A DNA stretch of 64,000 bases from Streptomyces albus subsp. albus (GTDB lineage: Bacteria; Actinomycetota; Actinomycetes; Streptomycetales; Streptomycetaceae): positions 124,001 to 188,000 of the forward strand of contig NZ_JOID01000011.1 of assembly GCF_000719865.1 (NCBI RefSeq), written 5' to 3'. The position numbers were made by a program, and so were the translations under genes. This document shows positions 1-8,253 of the stretch, one piece after another; position 1 is the stretch's first letter; every line of letters starts with the position of its first letter. Below the pieces are notes generated by a model that saw only the letters and a program-made list of their open reading frames with translations, ran no database searches and had not been told where the DNA came from.

Positions 1-560
1 CGGTCGGCGCCGATGAGGTTCGGCAGCAGCGCGCAGCCGCCCCAGCCCGGGACCAGCCCGAGGAAGACCTCGGGGAGGGAGAAGGCCGGGATGGCGGTGG
101 AGACGGTGCGGTACGAGCAGTGCAGCCCGATCTCGACACCGCCGCCCATCGAGGCGCCGTTGTAGTAGGCGAAGGTGGGGACGGAGAGGCCGGAGAGCCG
201 CTTGAAGACGTCGTGGCCGCCCTTGCCGATGGCGAGCGCGTCCTCCCGGCGCTTCAGCAGCTCGACGCCCTTGAGGTCGGCGCCGACGGCGAAGATGAAC
301 GGCTTGCCGGTGACACCGACGCCCTTGATCTCGCCGGCGGCGGCCTCCTTCTCGACCTGGTCGAGGGCGGCGTTGAGGTTCGCCAGCGACTGCGGGCCGA
401 TGGTGGTCGGCTTGGTGTGGTCCAGGCCGTTGTCCAGGGTGATGAGCGCGAAGCGCCCGGCGCCCTGGGGGAGGTCGAGGTGGCGCACGTGCGCCTGCGT
501 CACGACCTCGTCGGGGAACAGCTCGGCCGCTCCCTTGAGCAGTTCAGCGGTCGTGCTCAC
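1..560 (-). CDS. FadB-like 3-hydroxyacyl-CoA dehydrogenase / enoyl-CoA hydratase, N-terminal part (truncated by window edge)
   Basis: The first 186 residues of a multifunctional fatty-acid oxidation alpha subunit are present; the rest lies beyond the window edge. What is visible is the crotonase (enoyl-CoA hydratase) domain. It has the oxyanion-hole stretch FAVGADLKG, the NGASMGGGVEIGLHCSYR segment, and the FSLPEVFLGLVPGWGG loop that carries a catalytic glutamate. In this family an NAD-binding hydroxyacyl-CoA dehydrogenase domain follows. The GTG start at 560 overlaps the stop of the upstream thiolase gene by four bases, so the two are translationally coupled as the FadA/FadB pair of the beta-oxidation cycle. 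Confidence 0.9.
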   Translation of the reverse strand, partial: MSTTAELLKGAAELFPDEVVTQAHVRHLDLPQGAGRFALITLDNGLDHTKPTTIGPQSLANLNAALDQVEKEAAAGEIKGVGVTGKPFIFAVGADLKGVELLKRREDALAIGKGGHDVFKRLSGLSVPTFAYYNGASMGGGVEIGLHCSYRTVSTAIPAFSLPEVFLGLVPGWGGCALLPNLIGAD

Positions 561-1777
561 TTGTTGCCTCCGTCGAAGTGCGGGTTCTCCCAGATCACGG
601 TGCCGCCCATGCCGAAGCCGACGCACATGGTGGTCAGGCCGTAGCGGACGTGCGGCTGCTGCTCGAACTGGCGGGCGAGCTGCGTCATCAGCCGGACGCC
701 GGAGGAGGCCAGCGGGTGGCCGAAGGCGATGGCGCCGCCGTACTGGTTGACGCGCGGGTCGTCGTCCGCGATGCCGTAGTGGTCCAGGAGCGAGAGCACC
801 TGCACCGCGAAGGCCTCGTTGATCTCGAACAGGCCGATGTCACCGATCGACAGCCCGGCCTTGGCCAGCGCCTTCTCGGTGGCGGGCACCGGGCCGATGC
901 CCATGACCTCGGGCTCCACGCCCGCGAAGGAGTACGACACCATGCGCATCTTGACCGGCAGGCCCAGCTCGCGCGCGACGTCCTCGGCGGCGATCACGGA
1001 GGCGGTGGCGCCGTCGTTGAGACCGGCGGCGTTGCCCGCGGTCACCCGGCCGTGCGGGCGGAACGGGGTCTTGAGGCCCGCCAGCATCTCGACGGTGGTG
1101 CCCGGCCGCATCGGCTCGTCCTGCGTCGCCAGGCCCCAGCCGGTCTCGCCGGCCTCGGCGTTGGTGCGGCGCACGGAGACGGGCACCAGGTCGGCCTGGA
1201 TGTTGCCGTCGGCGTAGGCCTTGGCGGCCTTCTCCTGGCTGCGGGCCGCGTACTCGTCGGCGCGCTGCTTGGTGATGTGCGGCAGCCGGTCGTGCAGGTT
1301 CTCGGCCGTCATGCCCATGAACATGGCGGACTGGTCGACGATCTTCTCGGAGACGAAGCGCGGGTTGGGGTCGACGCCCTCACCCATCGGGTGGCGGCCC
1401 ATGTGCTCGACACCGCCCGCGATCGCGATGTCGTACCCGCCGAAGGCGATGCCGCCCGCGGTCGTGGTGACGGCGGTCATCGCGCCGGCGCACATCCGGT
1501 CGATCGAGTAGCCGGGCACCGACTGGGGCAGCCCGGACAGCAGGGCGGCGGTGCGGCCGAGGGTCAGGCCCTGGTCGCCGATCTGCGTGGTGGCGGCGAG
1601 GGCGACCTCGTCGACGCGCTCCGGCGGCAGGTCCGGGTTGCGGCGCAGCAGCTCCCGGATGCACTTGACGACGAGATCGTCGGCCCGGGTCTCGTGGTAG
1701 ATGCCCTTCGGGCCCGCCTTGCCGAACGGGGTGCGGACGCCGTCGACGAAGACGACATCCCTAGCGGTACGAGGCAC
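557..1777 (-). CDS. fadA: acetyl-CoA C-acyltransferase (thiolase, FadA-type)
   Basis: This 406-residue thiolase performs the last step of beta-oxidation: thiolytic cleavage of 3-ketoacyl-CoA to acetyl-CoA and a shortened acyl-CoA. The nucleophilic cysteine is Cys96 in DRMCAGAMTA. The C-terminal acid/base residues are His354 in GHPLASSG and Cys385 in CVGFGMGG, so the active site looks complete. The GTG start at 1777 is preceded by a strong AGGAGGAG at about 1786-1793 and gives the expected N-terminus (VPRTARDVVFVDGVRTPFG); longer in-frame starts would add Arg/Gly-rich sequence without homology. It overlaps the downstream FadB-like gene by four bases, forming a two-gene operon. Confidence 0.94.
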   Translation of the reverse strand: MPRTARDVVFVDGVRTPFGKAGPKGIYHETRADDLVVKCIRELLRRNPDLPPERVDEVALAATTQIGDQGLTLGRTAALLSGLPQSVPGYSIDRMCAGAMTAVTTTAGGIAFGGYDIAIAGGVEHMGRHPMGEGVDPNPRFVSEKIVDQSAMFMGMTAENLHDRLPHITKQRADEYAARSQEKAAKAYADGNIQADLVPVSVRRTNAEAGETGWGLATQDEPMRPGTTVEMLAGLKTPFRPHGRVTAGNAAGLNDGATASVIAAEDVARELGLPVKMRMVSYSFAGVEPEVMGIGPVPATEKALAKAGLSIGDIGLFEINEAFAVQVLSLLDHYGIADDDPRVNQYGGAIAFGHPLASSGVRLMTQLARQFEQQPHVRYGLTTMCVGFGMGGTVIWENPHFDGGNK

Positions 1778-2015
1778 GTTGGCTCTCCTCCTGATGCGTA
1801 ACGGGCACTGCGGGGCTGCCTGCGACGGCGGCTCACACCGCCGTGCGGAGACGGCGGACTCCCGCCATGCTACTTGCGGGTAACCAAGCTGCCCACCCCT
1901 GTCCGCCGGAGCGGCGGAGATCACACGCCGGGCCCGGCCCTCGCGCGCCGTCCGACGGCCTGCCGCCTGGCGGCCGGGCCCCGGGCGGGACACGCCGCGG
2001 AGCCCGCGTGGCCTG

Positions 2016-3299
2016 CTACTCCGGCGGTGCGGCCGACAGCGCGCCCGCCAGCAGCGGCGCGGTCAGCTCGATCTGCCAGGGCCGCGCACCGTGCCCGGCG
2101 AGCGCCCCGGCGACCGCCTCCGGGGTCGGCTCGGCCGGCGGCTCCCAGCAGATCCGGCGCACCGTGTCCGGGGTGATCAGGTTCTCCTGCGGGAGGTTCA
2201 GGCTCTCCGCGAGCGCGGTCACCGCCGCCCGCGCCGCCGACAGTCGCGCCGCGGCGGCCGGGTCCTTGTCGGCCCAGGAGCGCGGCGGCGGCGGTCCGGT
2301 CACGGCCTGGCCGGGCTGCGGCAGCTCGGACTCGGGCAGTGCGCGGGCCCGGTCGACGGCGGCCTGCCACTGCTCCAGCTGCTTGCGCCCCATCCGGTGC
2401 CCGAAGCCCGGGAGGACGGCGAGCGCCTGCGCGTTCTGCGGCAGGGCGAGGGCGGCCTCGACGATGGCGGCGTCACTCAGCACCTTGCCGGGCGACACGT
2501 CACGGCGCTGCGCGATCCGGTCCCGGGCCGTCCAGAGCTCCCGGACGACGGCCATCTGACGGCGCCGGCGCACCTTGTGCATGCCGGAGGTGCGGCGCCA
2601 GGGGTCCTTGCGCGGCGGGGGCGGGGGCGCGGCGGCGATGGCGTCGAACTCCTGGCGGGCCCAGCCGAGCTTGCCCTGCCGGTCCAGCTCCTCCTCCAGC
2701 GCGTCCCGCAGGTCCACCAGCAGTTCGACGTCGAGCGCGGCGTACCGCAGCCAGGGCTCGGGCAGCGGGCGGGTCGACCAGTCGACGGCCGAGTGGCCCT
2801 TCTCCAGGGCGAAGCCGAGCACCTTCTCCACCATGGCCCCGAGGCCCACGCGCGCGAACCCGGCGAGGCGCCCGGCCAGCTCGGTGTCGAACAGCCGGGC
2901 CGGCCGCATGCCTATCTCCCGCAGGCAGGGGAGGTCCTGGCTCGCGGCGTGCAGCACCCATTCGGTACCGGCGAGGGCGTCGCCGAGCAGGGAGAGATCG
3001 GGGCAGCCGACGGGGTCGATCAGGGCGCTCCCGGCCCCCTCGCGGCGCAGCTGGACGAGATAGGCGCGCTGTCCGTAGCGGTAGCCCGAGGCGCGCTCGG
3101 CGTCGACGGCGACGGGGCCGGTGCCCGCGGCGAAGGCGGCCGCCACCCGCTCCAGCTCTCCGGGGTCGGCGGTCACCGGGGGGATGCCCTCGCGGGGGTC
3201 CAGTAGCGGAACCGGCGCGTCGTGGACGGGAACATCCGGGGGAGCGCCCCCGGGAATGCGCAGTGTGCGGTCTTCTGCGGTCTCTTGGGCGTCGGTCAC
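2016..3299 (-). CDS. rnd: ribonuclease D (DEDDy 3'-5' exonuclease with HRDC domain)
   Basis: This 427-residue protein has the layout of ribonuclease D, which trims RNA 3' ends, classically tRNA precursors. The exonuclease core starts near residue 60 with the D-x-E motif in VAVDAERASG and continues with LHAASQDLPCL and FDTELAGRL. It ends with YAALDVELL, the Y-x3-D motif of the DEDDy subgroup. A C-terminal HRDC-type helical region (around ELWTARDRIAQRRDVSPGKV) follows. The GTG start at 3299 gives VTDAQETAEDRTLRIPG; the frame stays open upstream for 850 bases but only with Arg/Pro-rich non-coding sequence. It lies just after the response regulator and its palindromic terminator. Confidence 0.92.
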   Translation of the reverse strand: MTDAQETAEDRTLRIPGGAPPDVPVHDAPVPLLDPREGIPPVTADPGELERVAAAFAAGTGPVAVDAERASGYRYGQRAYLVQLRREGAGSALIDPVGCPDLSLLGDALAGTEWVLHAASQDLPCLREIGMRPARLFDTELAGRLAGFARVGLGAMVEKVLGFALEKGHSAVDWSTRPLPEPWLRYAALDVELLVDLRDALEEELDRQGKLGWARQEFDAIAAAPPPPPRKDPWRRTSGMHKVRRRRQMAVVRELWTARDRIAQRRDVSPGKVLSDAAIVEAALALPQNAQALAVLPGFGHRMGRKQLEQWQAAVDRARALPESELPQPGQAVTGPPPPRSWADKDPAAAARLSAARAAVTALAESLNLPQENLITPDTVRRICWEPPAEPTPEAVAGALAGHGARPWQIELTAPLLAGALSAAPPE

Positions 3300-3326
3300 C
3301 GGACCAGGGTATCCATGAGTGGCGGA

Positions 3327-3358
3327 CGCCCGCCGACGGAACGTTCCGTCGGCGGGCG
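3327..3358 (-). terminator. 32-nt perfect palindrome between the response regulator and rnd
   Basis: Positions 3327-3342 are the exact reverse complement of 3343-3358, centred on AACGTT. In RNA this folds as a very stable GC-rich hairpin. It lies 33 bases after the response-regulator stop and 28 bases before the rnd start, so it probably ends transcription of the regulator. No U-tract follows, as is usual in Streptomyces. A perfect DNA palindrome could alternatively be a protein-binding site acting on rnd. Confidence 0.7.
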
Positions 3359-3391
3359 CGGGCGGGGCCGGGAGGCGGGGGCGAAGGGGGG

Positions 3392-4054
3392 TCAGTGGAT
3401 GATGCCGGTGCGCAGGGCGACGGCCACCATGCCGGCGCGGTCGCCGGTGCCCAGCTTGCGCGCGATCCGGGCGAGGTGGCTCTTGACGGTCAGGGCGGAC
3501 AGCCCCATGGAGACGCCGATCGCCTTGTTGGACTGGCCCTCGGCGACGAGCCGGAGCACCTCGACCTCGCGGCCGGACAGCTCCCGGTAACCGCCCGGGT
3601 GACCGGGGGCGCCGGGCGGGCGGCGGTGCATGCGCGCCGCCGCGGCGCCGACGGGCACGGCGCCGGGGCGGCCCGGGATGCCGAGGTTGGTGCGGGTGCC
3701 GGTGACGACGTAACCCTTGACGCCCCCGGCGAGGGCGTTGCGGACGGCGCCGATGTCGTCGGCGGCGGAGAGGGCGAGGCCGTTGGGCCAGCCCGCGGCG
3801 CGGGTCTCGGAGAGCAGGGTGAGACCGGAGCCGTCGGGGAGGTGGACGTCGGCCACGCAGATGTCGCGGGGGTTGGCGACCCGCGGGCGGGCCTCCGCGA
3901 TCGAGGAGGCCTCGATGACGTCCCGGACTCCGAGCGCCCAGAGATGGCGGGTGACGGTGGAGCGGACACGGGGGTCGGCGACGACGACCATGGCCGTCGG
4001 CTTGTTCGGACGGTAGGCGACCAGGCTTGCGGGCTGCTCGAGAAGAACGGACAC
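3392..4054 (-). CDS. LuxR-family response regulator with an atypical receiver domain
   Basis: This 220-residue protein has an N-terminal receiver-like domain (about residues 20-135) and a C-terminal LuxR/NarL helix-turn-helix (about 155-215; ELSGREVEVLRLVAEGQSNK, then TVKSHLARIARKLG). The putative phospho-acceptor Asp69 is present in VADVHLPDG. The acidic pair is reduced to one residue (A26-D27 in VVVADPRV). The conserved lysine after the GY motif appears to be threonine (GYVVTGT, Thr118). No histidine kinase gene is adjacent. It may therefore work as an orphan regulator with altered or absent phosphorylation control. The target genes cannot be read from the sequence. Confidence 0.85.
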   Translation of the reverse strand: MSVLLEQPASLVAYRPNKPTAMVVVADPRVRSTVTRHLWALGVRDVIEASSIAEARPRVANPRDICVADVHLPDGSGLTLLSETRAAGWPNGLALSAADDIGAVRNALAGGVKGYVVTGTRTNLGIPGRPGAVPVGAAAARMHRRPPGAPGHPGGYRELSGREVEVLRLVAEGQSNKAIGVSMGLSALTVKSHLARIARKLGTGDRAGMVAVALRTGIIH

Positions 4055-4554
4055 CAGGCCTCCTGCTGGGGGAGTGCGGGGGAAGGGCTCGGTATGGGGG
4101 GGTGAGCCGGGGGCTTCGTCCCGTGGGGGACACCTGGTCCTTCGGCAGCATTCGGGGGAGTCTTTAGCGAATGATCACGATTTAGTGAGTAACAATTCGG
4201 GCAATTCGGACGATTGCTCGATCATGGAACGGCCGGAGAACGGCTGCCCCGCGCGGCCCGTAAGGCCTTTCCGGGCCGGGTGAGTGCCCGTCCCGGCGGG
4301 GTGCGCCGGTCTGCCCGTGCGTGCGGGCCAGCGCCGCCGCAGAAGCGGGCGCCCCCGCTCGGCTCCGCCGGCACCGGCGGCCCGCCGGGCCCGGAGGCGC
4401 ACCGGGGTACGGCGCCGAAGAGGCTGCCGTTTCCGGCCGCCCGGGGTCTCGCCGCCGTCAGCGTTCCTCCGGCGCCTGCCCCGGCGGCGCGGCGCGGCCG
4501 GCGGGGTCGGAACCGGAGGATCTCCGGGCCGGGACACGACGGACGGGACGCGGG
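4055..4554. other. 500-bp non-coding region between the response regulator and DUF3000 genes
   Basis: No convincing gene was found. The right-hand 330 bases are extremely GC-rich and open in several frames, but only with Arg/Pro/Gly-rich translations. The left end (about 4150-4230) is an AT-rich island described separately. The DUF3000 gene ends at the right edge and the regulator begins at the left edge, both on the minus strand, so the stretch holds the DUF3000 3' region plus the regulator's promoter and leader. Confidence 0.6.
4150..4230 (-). promoter_or_regulatory. AT-rich probable promoter region of the response regulator, with direct repeats
   Basis: In a context above 75% GC this island is unusually AT-rich (tagcgaatgatcacgattta, then gagtaacaattcgg). 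It contains two direct copies of CAATTCGG at 4193-4200 and 4202-4209, spaced nine bases start to start, followed by a related CGATTG. It lies 100-175 bases upstream of the regulator's ATG on the minus strand, a normal distance for a promoter plus leader. I could not assign a clear -35/-10 pair with canonical spacing. The repeats could be operator half-sites, possibly autoregulatory. Confidence 0.5.
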
Positions 4555-5196
4555 TCAGCGGGCGCGGGGGCCGCGGCGCTGCGGCAGGGTCACCACGGCC
4601 GCGTCCACGCCGCCCGTGGGCGGCAGGCCGCCGATCTGGCAGAGCAGTTCGCACCAGGCGGTGAGGTGGGCGGCCGTGTCCGGTACGCCGTCGCGGCCCT
4701 CGCGCGGTGTCCAGGAGGCGCGGATCTCGATCTGGGTGGCCGGGGGGCGGTCGCCGAGGCCGCCGAAGTAGTGCGAGCCCGCCAGGGTCACCGTCCCGCT
4801 CAGCTCGGCGTGGGAGACACCTCGGGCCTCGAACGCGCCGGTCAGCCAGGACCAGCACACCTCCGGGAGCAGCGGGTCACCGGCCATCTCCGGCTCCAGC
4901 TCGGCCCGGACCAGGGTCACCAGGCGGAAGGTGCCCTGCCAGGCCTCGTGCCCGGCCGGGTCGTGCAGCAGGATGAGGCGGCCGTCGGCGAGGTCCTCGT
5001 CGTCCTGGACGACCGCCGCCTCCAGCGCGTACGCGTGCGGGGCGAGCCGGGCCGGAGCGCGGGTCGCTGCGATCTCCAGTTCGGGGCGCAGGCGCGCGCC
5101 GCGCAGCCCTTCGACCGCGTTCCGGAACGCGGCCGGCGCCTCGTCCCCGCCCCCGTCGTCCGGACCGTCCGCAAGATGTCCCTGAGCCGCAGCCAT
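4555..5196 (-). CDS. DUF3000 family protein
   Basis: This 213-residue protein is recognised as the actinobacterial DUF3000 family, usually found divergent from hemE as here. Its function is unknown. Family-like segments are [19 protein letters not shown] near residue 25, [12 protein letters not shown] and [12 protein letters not shown] in the middle, and RASWTPREG followed by [16 protein letters not shown] near the C-terminus. It is soluble with no signal peptide or membrane segment. The ATG at 5196 begins [15 protein letters not shown], a short acidic disordered start. Conserved linkage with haem biosynthesis genes hints at a related role, but that is inference only. Confidence 0.82.
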   Translation of the reverse strand: MAAAQGHLADGPDDGGGDEAPAAFRNAVEGLRGARLRPELEIAATRAPARLAPHAYALEAAVVQDDEDLADGRLILLHDPAGHEAWQGTFRLVTLVRAELEPEMAGDPLLPEVCWSWLTGAFEARGVSHAELSGTVTLAGSHYFGGLGDRPPATQIEIRASWTPREGRDGVPDTAAHLTAWCELLCQIGGLPPTGGVDAAVVTLPQRRGPRAR

Positions 5197-5303
5197 GCCG
5201 GGAAGACTAGGCGGAACGGGCCCCGCAGCCACGGAGGACACCCGGGTGGGGGCAAAGGCGGGCGGGCGGATCCGGGCGGGTGCCCGCGTGCGAAGATTCG
5301 GGG

Positions 5304-5402
5304 GTGAGTGCCAACGACGTTCCGCAAGCTCCTCGCTCCGTCCGAGCCGGGGAGATCCCCTCCCGGACTCTCCGTGCCGCCGCAGCCGGGGAGGCCCGAT
5401 GA
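5304..5402 (+). CDS. short upstream ORF overlapping the hemE start (32 codons)
   Basis: A GTG at 5304 opens a frame beginning [16 protein letters not shown] that ends in TGA at 5400-5402. The stop overlaps the hemE ATG at 5399, giving an ATGA junction. From memory, many Streptomyces HemE proteins begin with MSAN, so this start may be the ancestral hemE start displaced into another frame. Alternatively it is a translationally coupled leader peptide. There is no clear Shine-Dalgarno sequence before the GTG, whereas hemE has its own GGGGAGG, so translation of this ORF is uncertain. Confidence 0.35.
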   Translation: MSANDVPQAPRSVRAGEIPSRTLRAAAAGEAR

Positions 5403-6451
5403 CGAGCCCGCAGCACAGCGGCAAGACCGCCGACTCGGCCTTCCTGAGGGCCTGCCGGCGCGAGCCGGTCCCGCACACCCCGGTGTGGTTCATGCGCCAG
5501 GCGGGGCGGTCGCTGCCGGAGTACCTCAAGGTCCGCGAGGGCATCGCGATGCTCGACTCCTGCATGCGCCCGGACCTGGTCACCGAGATCACCCTCCAGC
5601 CGGTCCGCCGGCACAAGGTCGACGCGGCCATCTACTTCAGCGACATCGTCGTGCCGCTCAAGGCCATCGGCATCGACCTCGACATCAAGCCCGGGGTAGG
5701 CCCCGTCGTCGAGCAGCCGATCCGGACCCGCGCCGACCTCGCGCGGCTGCGCCCGTTGGAGCCGGACGACGTCCGTTACGTGACCGAGGCCGTCGGCATG
5801 CTCACCGGCGAACTCGGTGGCACCCCCCTGATCGGCTTCGCCGGTGCCCCGTTCACGCTGGCGAGCTACCTGGTGGAGGGCGGCCCGTCCCGCAATCACG
5901 AGCACACCAAGGCGCTCATGTACGGCGACCCGGAGCTCTGGGCGGATCTGCTGGACCGGCTGGCGGACATCACCGCCGCCTTCCTCGACGTGCAGATCGA
6001 GGCGGGTGCCTCCGCCGTACAGCTTTTCGACTCCTGGGTGGGCGCGCTCGCCCCCGCCGACTACCGGCGCTCGGTGATGCCCGCCTCGGCCAAGGTGTTC
6101 GACGTCGTCGCCCGCCACGGTGTGCCGCGGATCCACTTCGGGGTGGGCACGGGCGAACTGCTCGGTCTGATGGGCGAGGCCGGTGCCGACGTGGTGGGCG
6201 TGGACTGGCGGGTCCCGATGGACGAGGCGGCGCGCCGCGTCGGTCCCGGCAAGGCCCTGCAGGGCAACCTCGACCCGGCGGTGCTGTTCGCCCCGCGGGA
6301 GGTCGTGGAGACCAAGGCCGGCGAGGTGCTGGACGCGGCGCGGGACCTGCCCGGGCACGTATTCAACCTCGGGCACGGGGTGCTCCCCTCGACCGACCCG
6401 GACGCACTGACCCGGCTCGTGGAGTACGTCCACAGCCGCAGCGCCCGCTGA
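5399..6451 (+). CDS. hemE: uroporphyrinogen decarboxylase
   Basis: This 350-residue enzyme decarboxylates the four acetate side chains of uroporphyrinogen III to give coproporphyrinogen III. It has the hallmark N-terminal loop [13 protein letters not shown] with substrate-binding arginines, then the Asp-containing [15 protein letters not shown] segment. [16 protein letters not shown] follows, and the C-terminal [11 protein letters not shown] carries a conserved active-site histidine. The ATG at 5399 has GGGGAGG six bases upstream; the frame is open further upstream without family similarity. It is divergent from DUF3000. Its product feeds HemG and HemQ encoded 5-8 kb downstream. Confidence 0.96.
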   Translation: MTSPQHSGKTADSAFLRACRREPVPHTPVWFMRQAGRSLPEYLKVREGIAMLDSCMRPDLVTEITLQPVRRHKVDAAIYFSDIVVPLKAIGIDLDIKPGVGPVVEQPIRTRADLARLRPLEPDDVRYVTEAVGMLTGELGGTPLIGFAGAPFTLASYLVEGGPSRNHEHTKALMYGDPELWADLLDRLADITAAFLDVQIEAGASAVQLFDSWVGALAPADYRRSVMPASAKVFDVVARHGVPRIHFGVGTGELLGLMGEAGADVVGVDWRVPMDEAARRVGPGKALQGNLDPAVLFAPREVVETKAGEVLDAARDLPGHVFNLGHGVLPSTDPDALTRLVEYVHSRSAR

Positions 6452-6610
6452 GCGGATACGGCCCGCGGGCGCCGGCGCGATGGACGGCGCGGGTGACGGC
6501 GTACGGATGACGGTGGACGGATGACGGTGGTGCCGGCCGGTGCGGCCCTGCGGGATCCCCGGCCGCGCCGTCGGGCGGCGGTGCGTGATGCGCTGCGCGG
6601 CTCCGCACAG

Positions 6611-6643
6611 CCCTGCGGGAGGGATGTAGACCCTCCGGCAGGG
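6611..6643. terminator. bidirectional terminator hairpin between hemE and the convergent mannosyltransferase gene
   Basis: CCCTGCGGGAGGG (6611-6623) pairs with CCCTCCGGCAGGG (6631-6643) in a 13-bp stem with one mismatch, around the seven-base loop atgtaga. It sits between convergent genes that end at 6451 and 6774. No U-tract is present. Nothing else was recognised in the 322-base intergenic stretch. Confidence 0.7.
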
Positions 6644-6773
6644 TGCCCGGGATCGCGGAGCCGGGGGACCGCCCGGAGCGCGACGGCCCGGGTGCCGCCT
6701 CCACCACGGCGTCGTGCCGCGTCGCGCGGTCGCCCCGCCGGAGCCGGGCGCGCGGTCCGGCGCCCGGCCGCGC

Positions 6774-7973
6774 TCAGGGCGGGCCCGGGCCCAGCAGGGT
6801 GACGGCTCCGTACACCCCCGAGGCCACGGCCGCGACGGCGCAGATCAGCGCGGCCCGCGCCGGCCGCTGCCGGGCCACCACCACGGCCACCGGCAGCAGC
6901 AGCGGGAACGCCGGCATGATCAGCCGGGGCCGGGAGCCGAAGTAGCCGGAGCCGGCCAGCGAGACCGCGACGACGGCGAACGAGTACACCAGCAGCGGCA
7001 GCGGCTGACGCTGCCGGACACACAGCCACAGCAGCCGGCACACGAGCGCGAGGGCCGCGCACAGAGCGAGCCCCGCGAGAGTGTTCGACCCCAGCGTCCT
7101 CAGGACGAAGACCGCGAGGGCCCGGCCGCCGTCGAAGCCGTTGCCCCACGCGGCCTGCACCGCGAAGTAGCCGAACAGGTCGTCCTCGCGGGCCGCCACG
7201 AACAGCAGGTAGGAGAGCCAGCCCAGCGGGGCCAGGAGCACGCCGAGCAGCATCGGCCGGTGCGCGCGCAGCAGGACGGCCGGCGGGGCGCCGGCCCGCC
7301 AGTCGCGGACGAGGACCAGGAGCGCCGGGACGGCCACGGCCGCGATGAGCGCCGCCGCCGTCGGGCGGGTCAGCCCCGCCGGCACGGCCAGGGCCCCCGC
7401 CGCCTGCCAGCGGCCGGTCAGCACGGCGTACAGGGACCAGGCGGCGAAGGCCGTGAACAGCGTCTCGGTGTAGGCCATCGACTGCACGAAACCGGTCGGG
7501 TACGCGCCCCACAGCGCCGCGAGCACGATCCCGGTGGCGGGGCCGCGGAGCAGGGCGCCGACCGCGTAGATGCCCCAGGCGGCGGCGAGTGAGGCGAGCC
7601 AGCTGACCAGCAGGCCGGCCACGGGCGCCTCGAACGGGGTCAGTGGCGCCAGGACCCGCTCCAGGGCGGGCAGCAGGGGGAAGAAGGCGAGACTGGAGTG
7701 GACGCCGTCCGGGGTCGCGATCTCGAAGCCGTAGCCGTGCTCGGCGACCCTGGTGTACCAGACGGCGTCCCAGCGTCTGCTGAGCAGGCCGAGGACGTCC
7801 CGGCCGGTGGCCGCCGCCGGTACGGCGAGCAGCAGCAGACCCGTGAGCCGCACCGCCGCGTAGGCCAGGATCGCGGGTGCGGCGTCCCGCAGCGCGGCCT
7901 CGGCGCGCTCGCGGAGGAGGAGTGCTCCGGGGCGGGCGACCGGTGCCGGTGGTGCGTGAGTGCGTTCGGGCAT
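6774..7973 (-). CDS. integral membrane mannosyltransferase-like protein (PIG-V / GT-C type)
   Basis: This 399-residue polytopic membrane protein has about eight to ten hydrophobic helices (for example TGLLLLAVPAAA and LLVSWLASLAAAWGIYAVGA). The luminal-type motif RRWDAVWYTRVAEHGYGFE and the following SLAFFPLLPALERVL resemble bacterial relatives of the PIG-V mannosyltransferase family. Members are thought to transfer sugars from polyprenyl-phosphate donors outside the membrane; the acceptor here is unknown. The ATG at 7973 was chosen; an in-frame GTG at 7988 adds five residues. It stands alone between the hemE terminator and the next minus-strand gene. Confidence 0.72.
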   Translation of the reverse strand: MPERTHAPPAPVARPGALLLRERAEAALRDAAPAILAYAAVRLTGLLLLAVPAAATGRDVLGLLSRRWDAVWYTRVAEHGYGFEIATPDGVHSSLAFFPLLPALERVLAPLTPFEAPVAGLLVSWLASLAAAWGIYAVGALLRGPATGIVLAALWGAYPTGFVQSMAYTETLFTAFAAWSLYAVLTGRWQAAGALAVPAGLTRPTAAALIAAVAVPALLVLVRDWRAGAPPAVLLRAHRPMLLGVLLAPLGWLSYLLFVAAREDDLFGYFAVQAAWGNGFDGGRALAVFVLRTLGSNTLAGLALCAALALVCRLLWLCVRQRQPLPLLVYSFAVVAVSLAGSGYFGSRPRLIMPAFPLLLPVAVVVARQRPARAALICAVAAVASGVYGAVTLLGPGPP

Positions 7974-8253
7974 GGGGGCGATTATCACCGAGCCGCGACC
8001 CCGGCACGCCGGGGGCCCTCGGCCCGGAACTCCCGGGAGGGGCCGGGGAGATCACCGGGGGGCCGGGGGCGGCCGAGGGGCCCGGCCACGCCGGCGGTGC
8101 GGTGGCTGCGGCGGGTGGGTCACGGCGGTGGGGGCAGGAGCGGCGGCGGGTGCCGGAGCGCCGCCCGGTGCGGTCACCCTGCCCGGTGCGGCCGTGCCGC
8201 TCGGTGTTGGCAGGCCGGCGGACGCGGTCGTGCCGGCACGACCGCGGGTGCCG

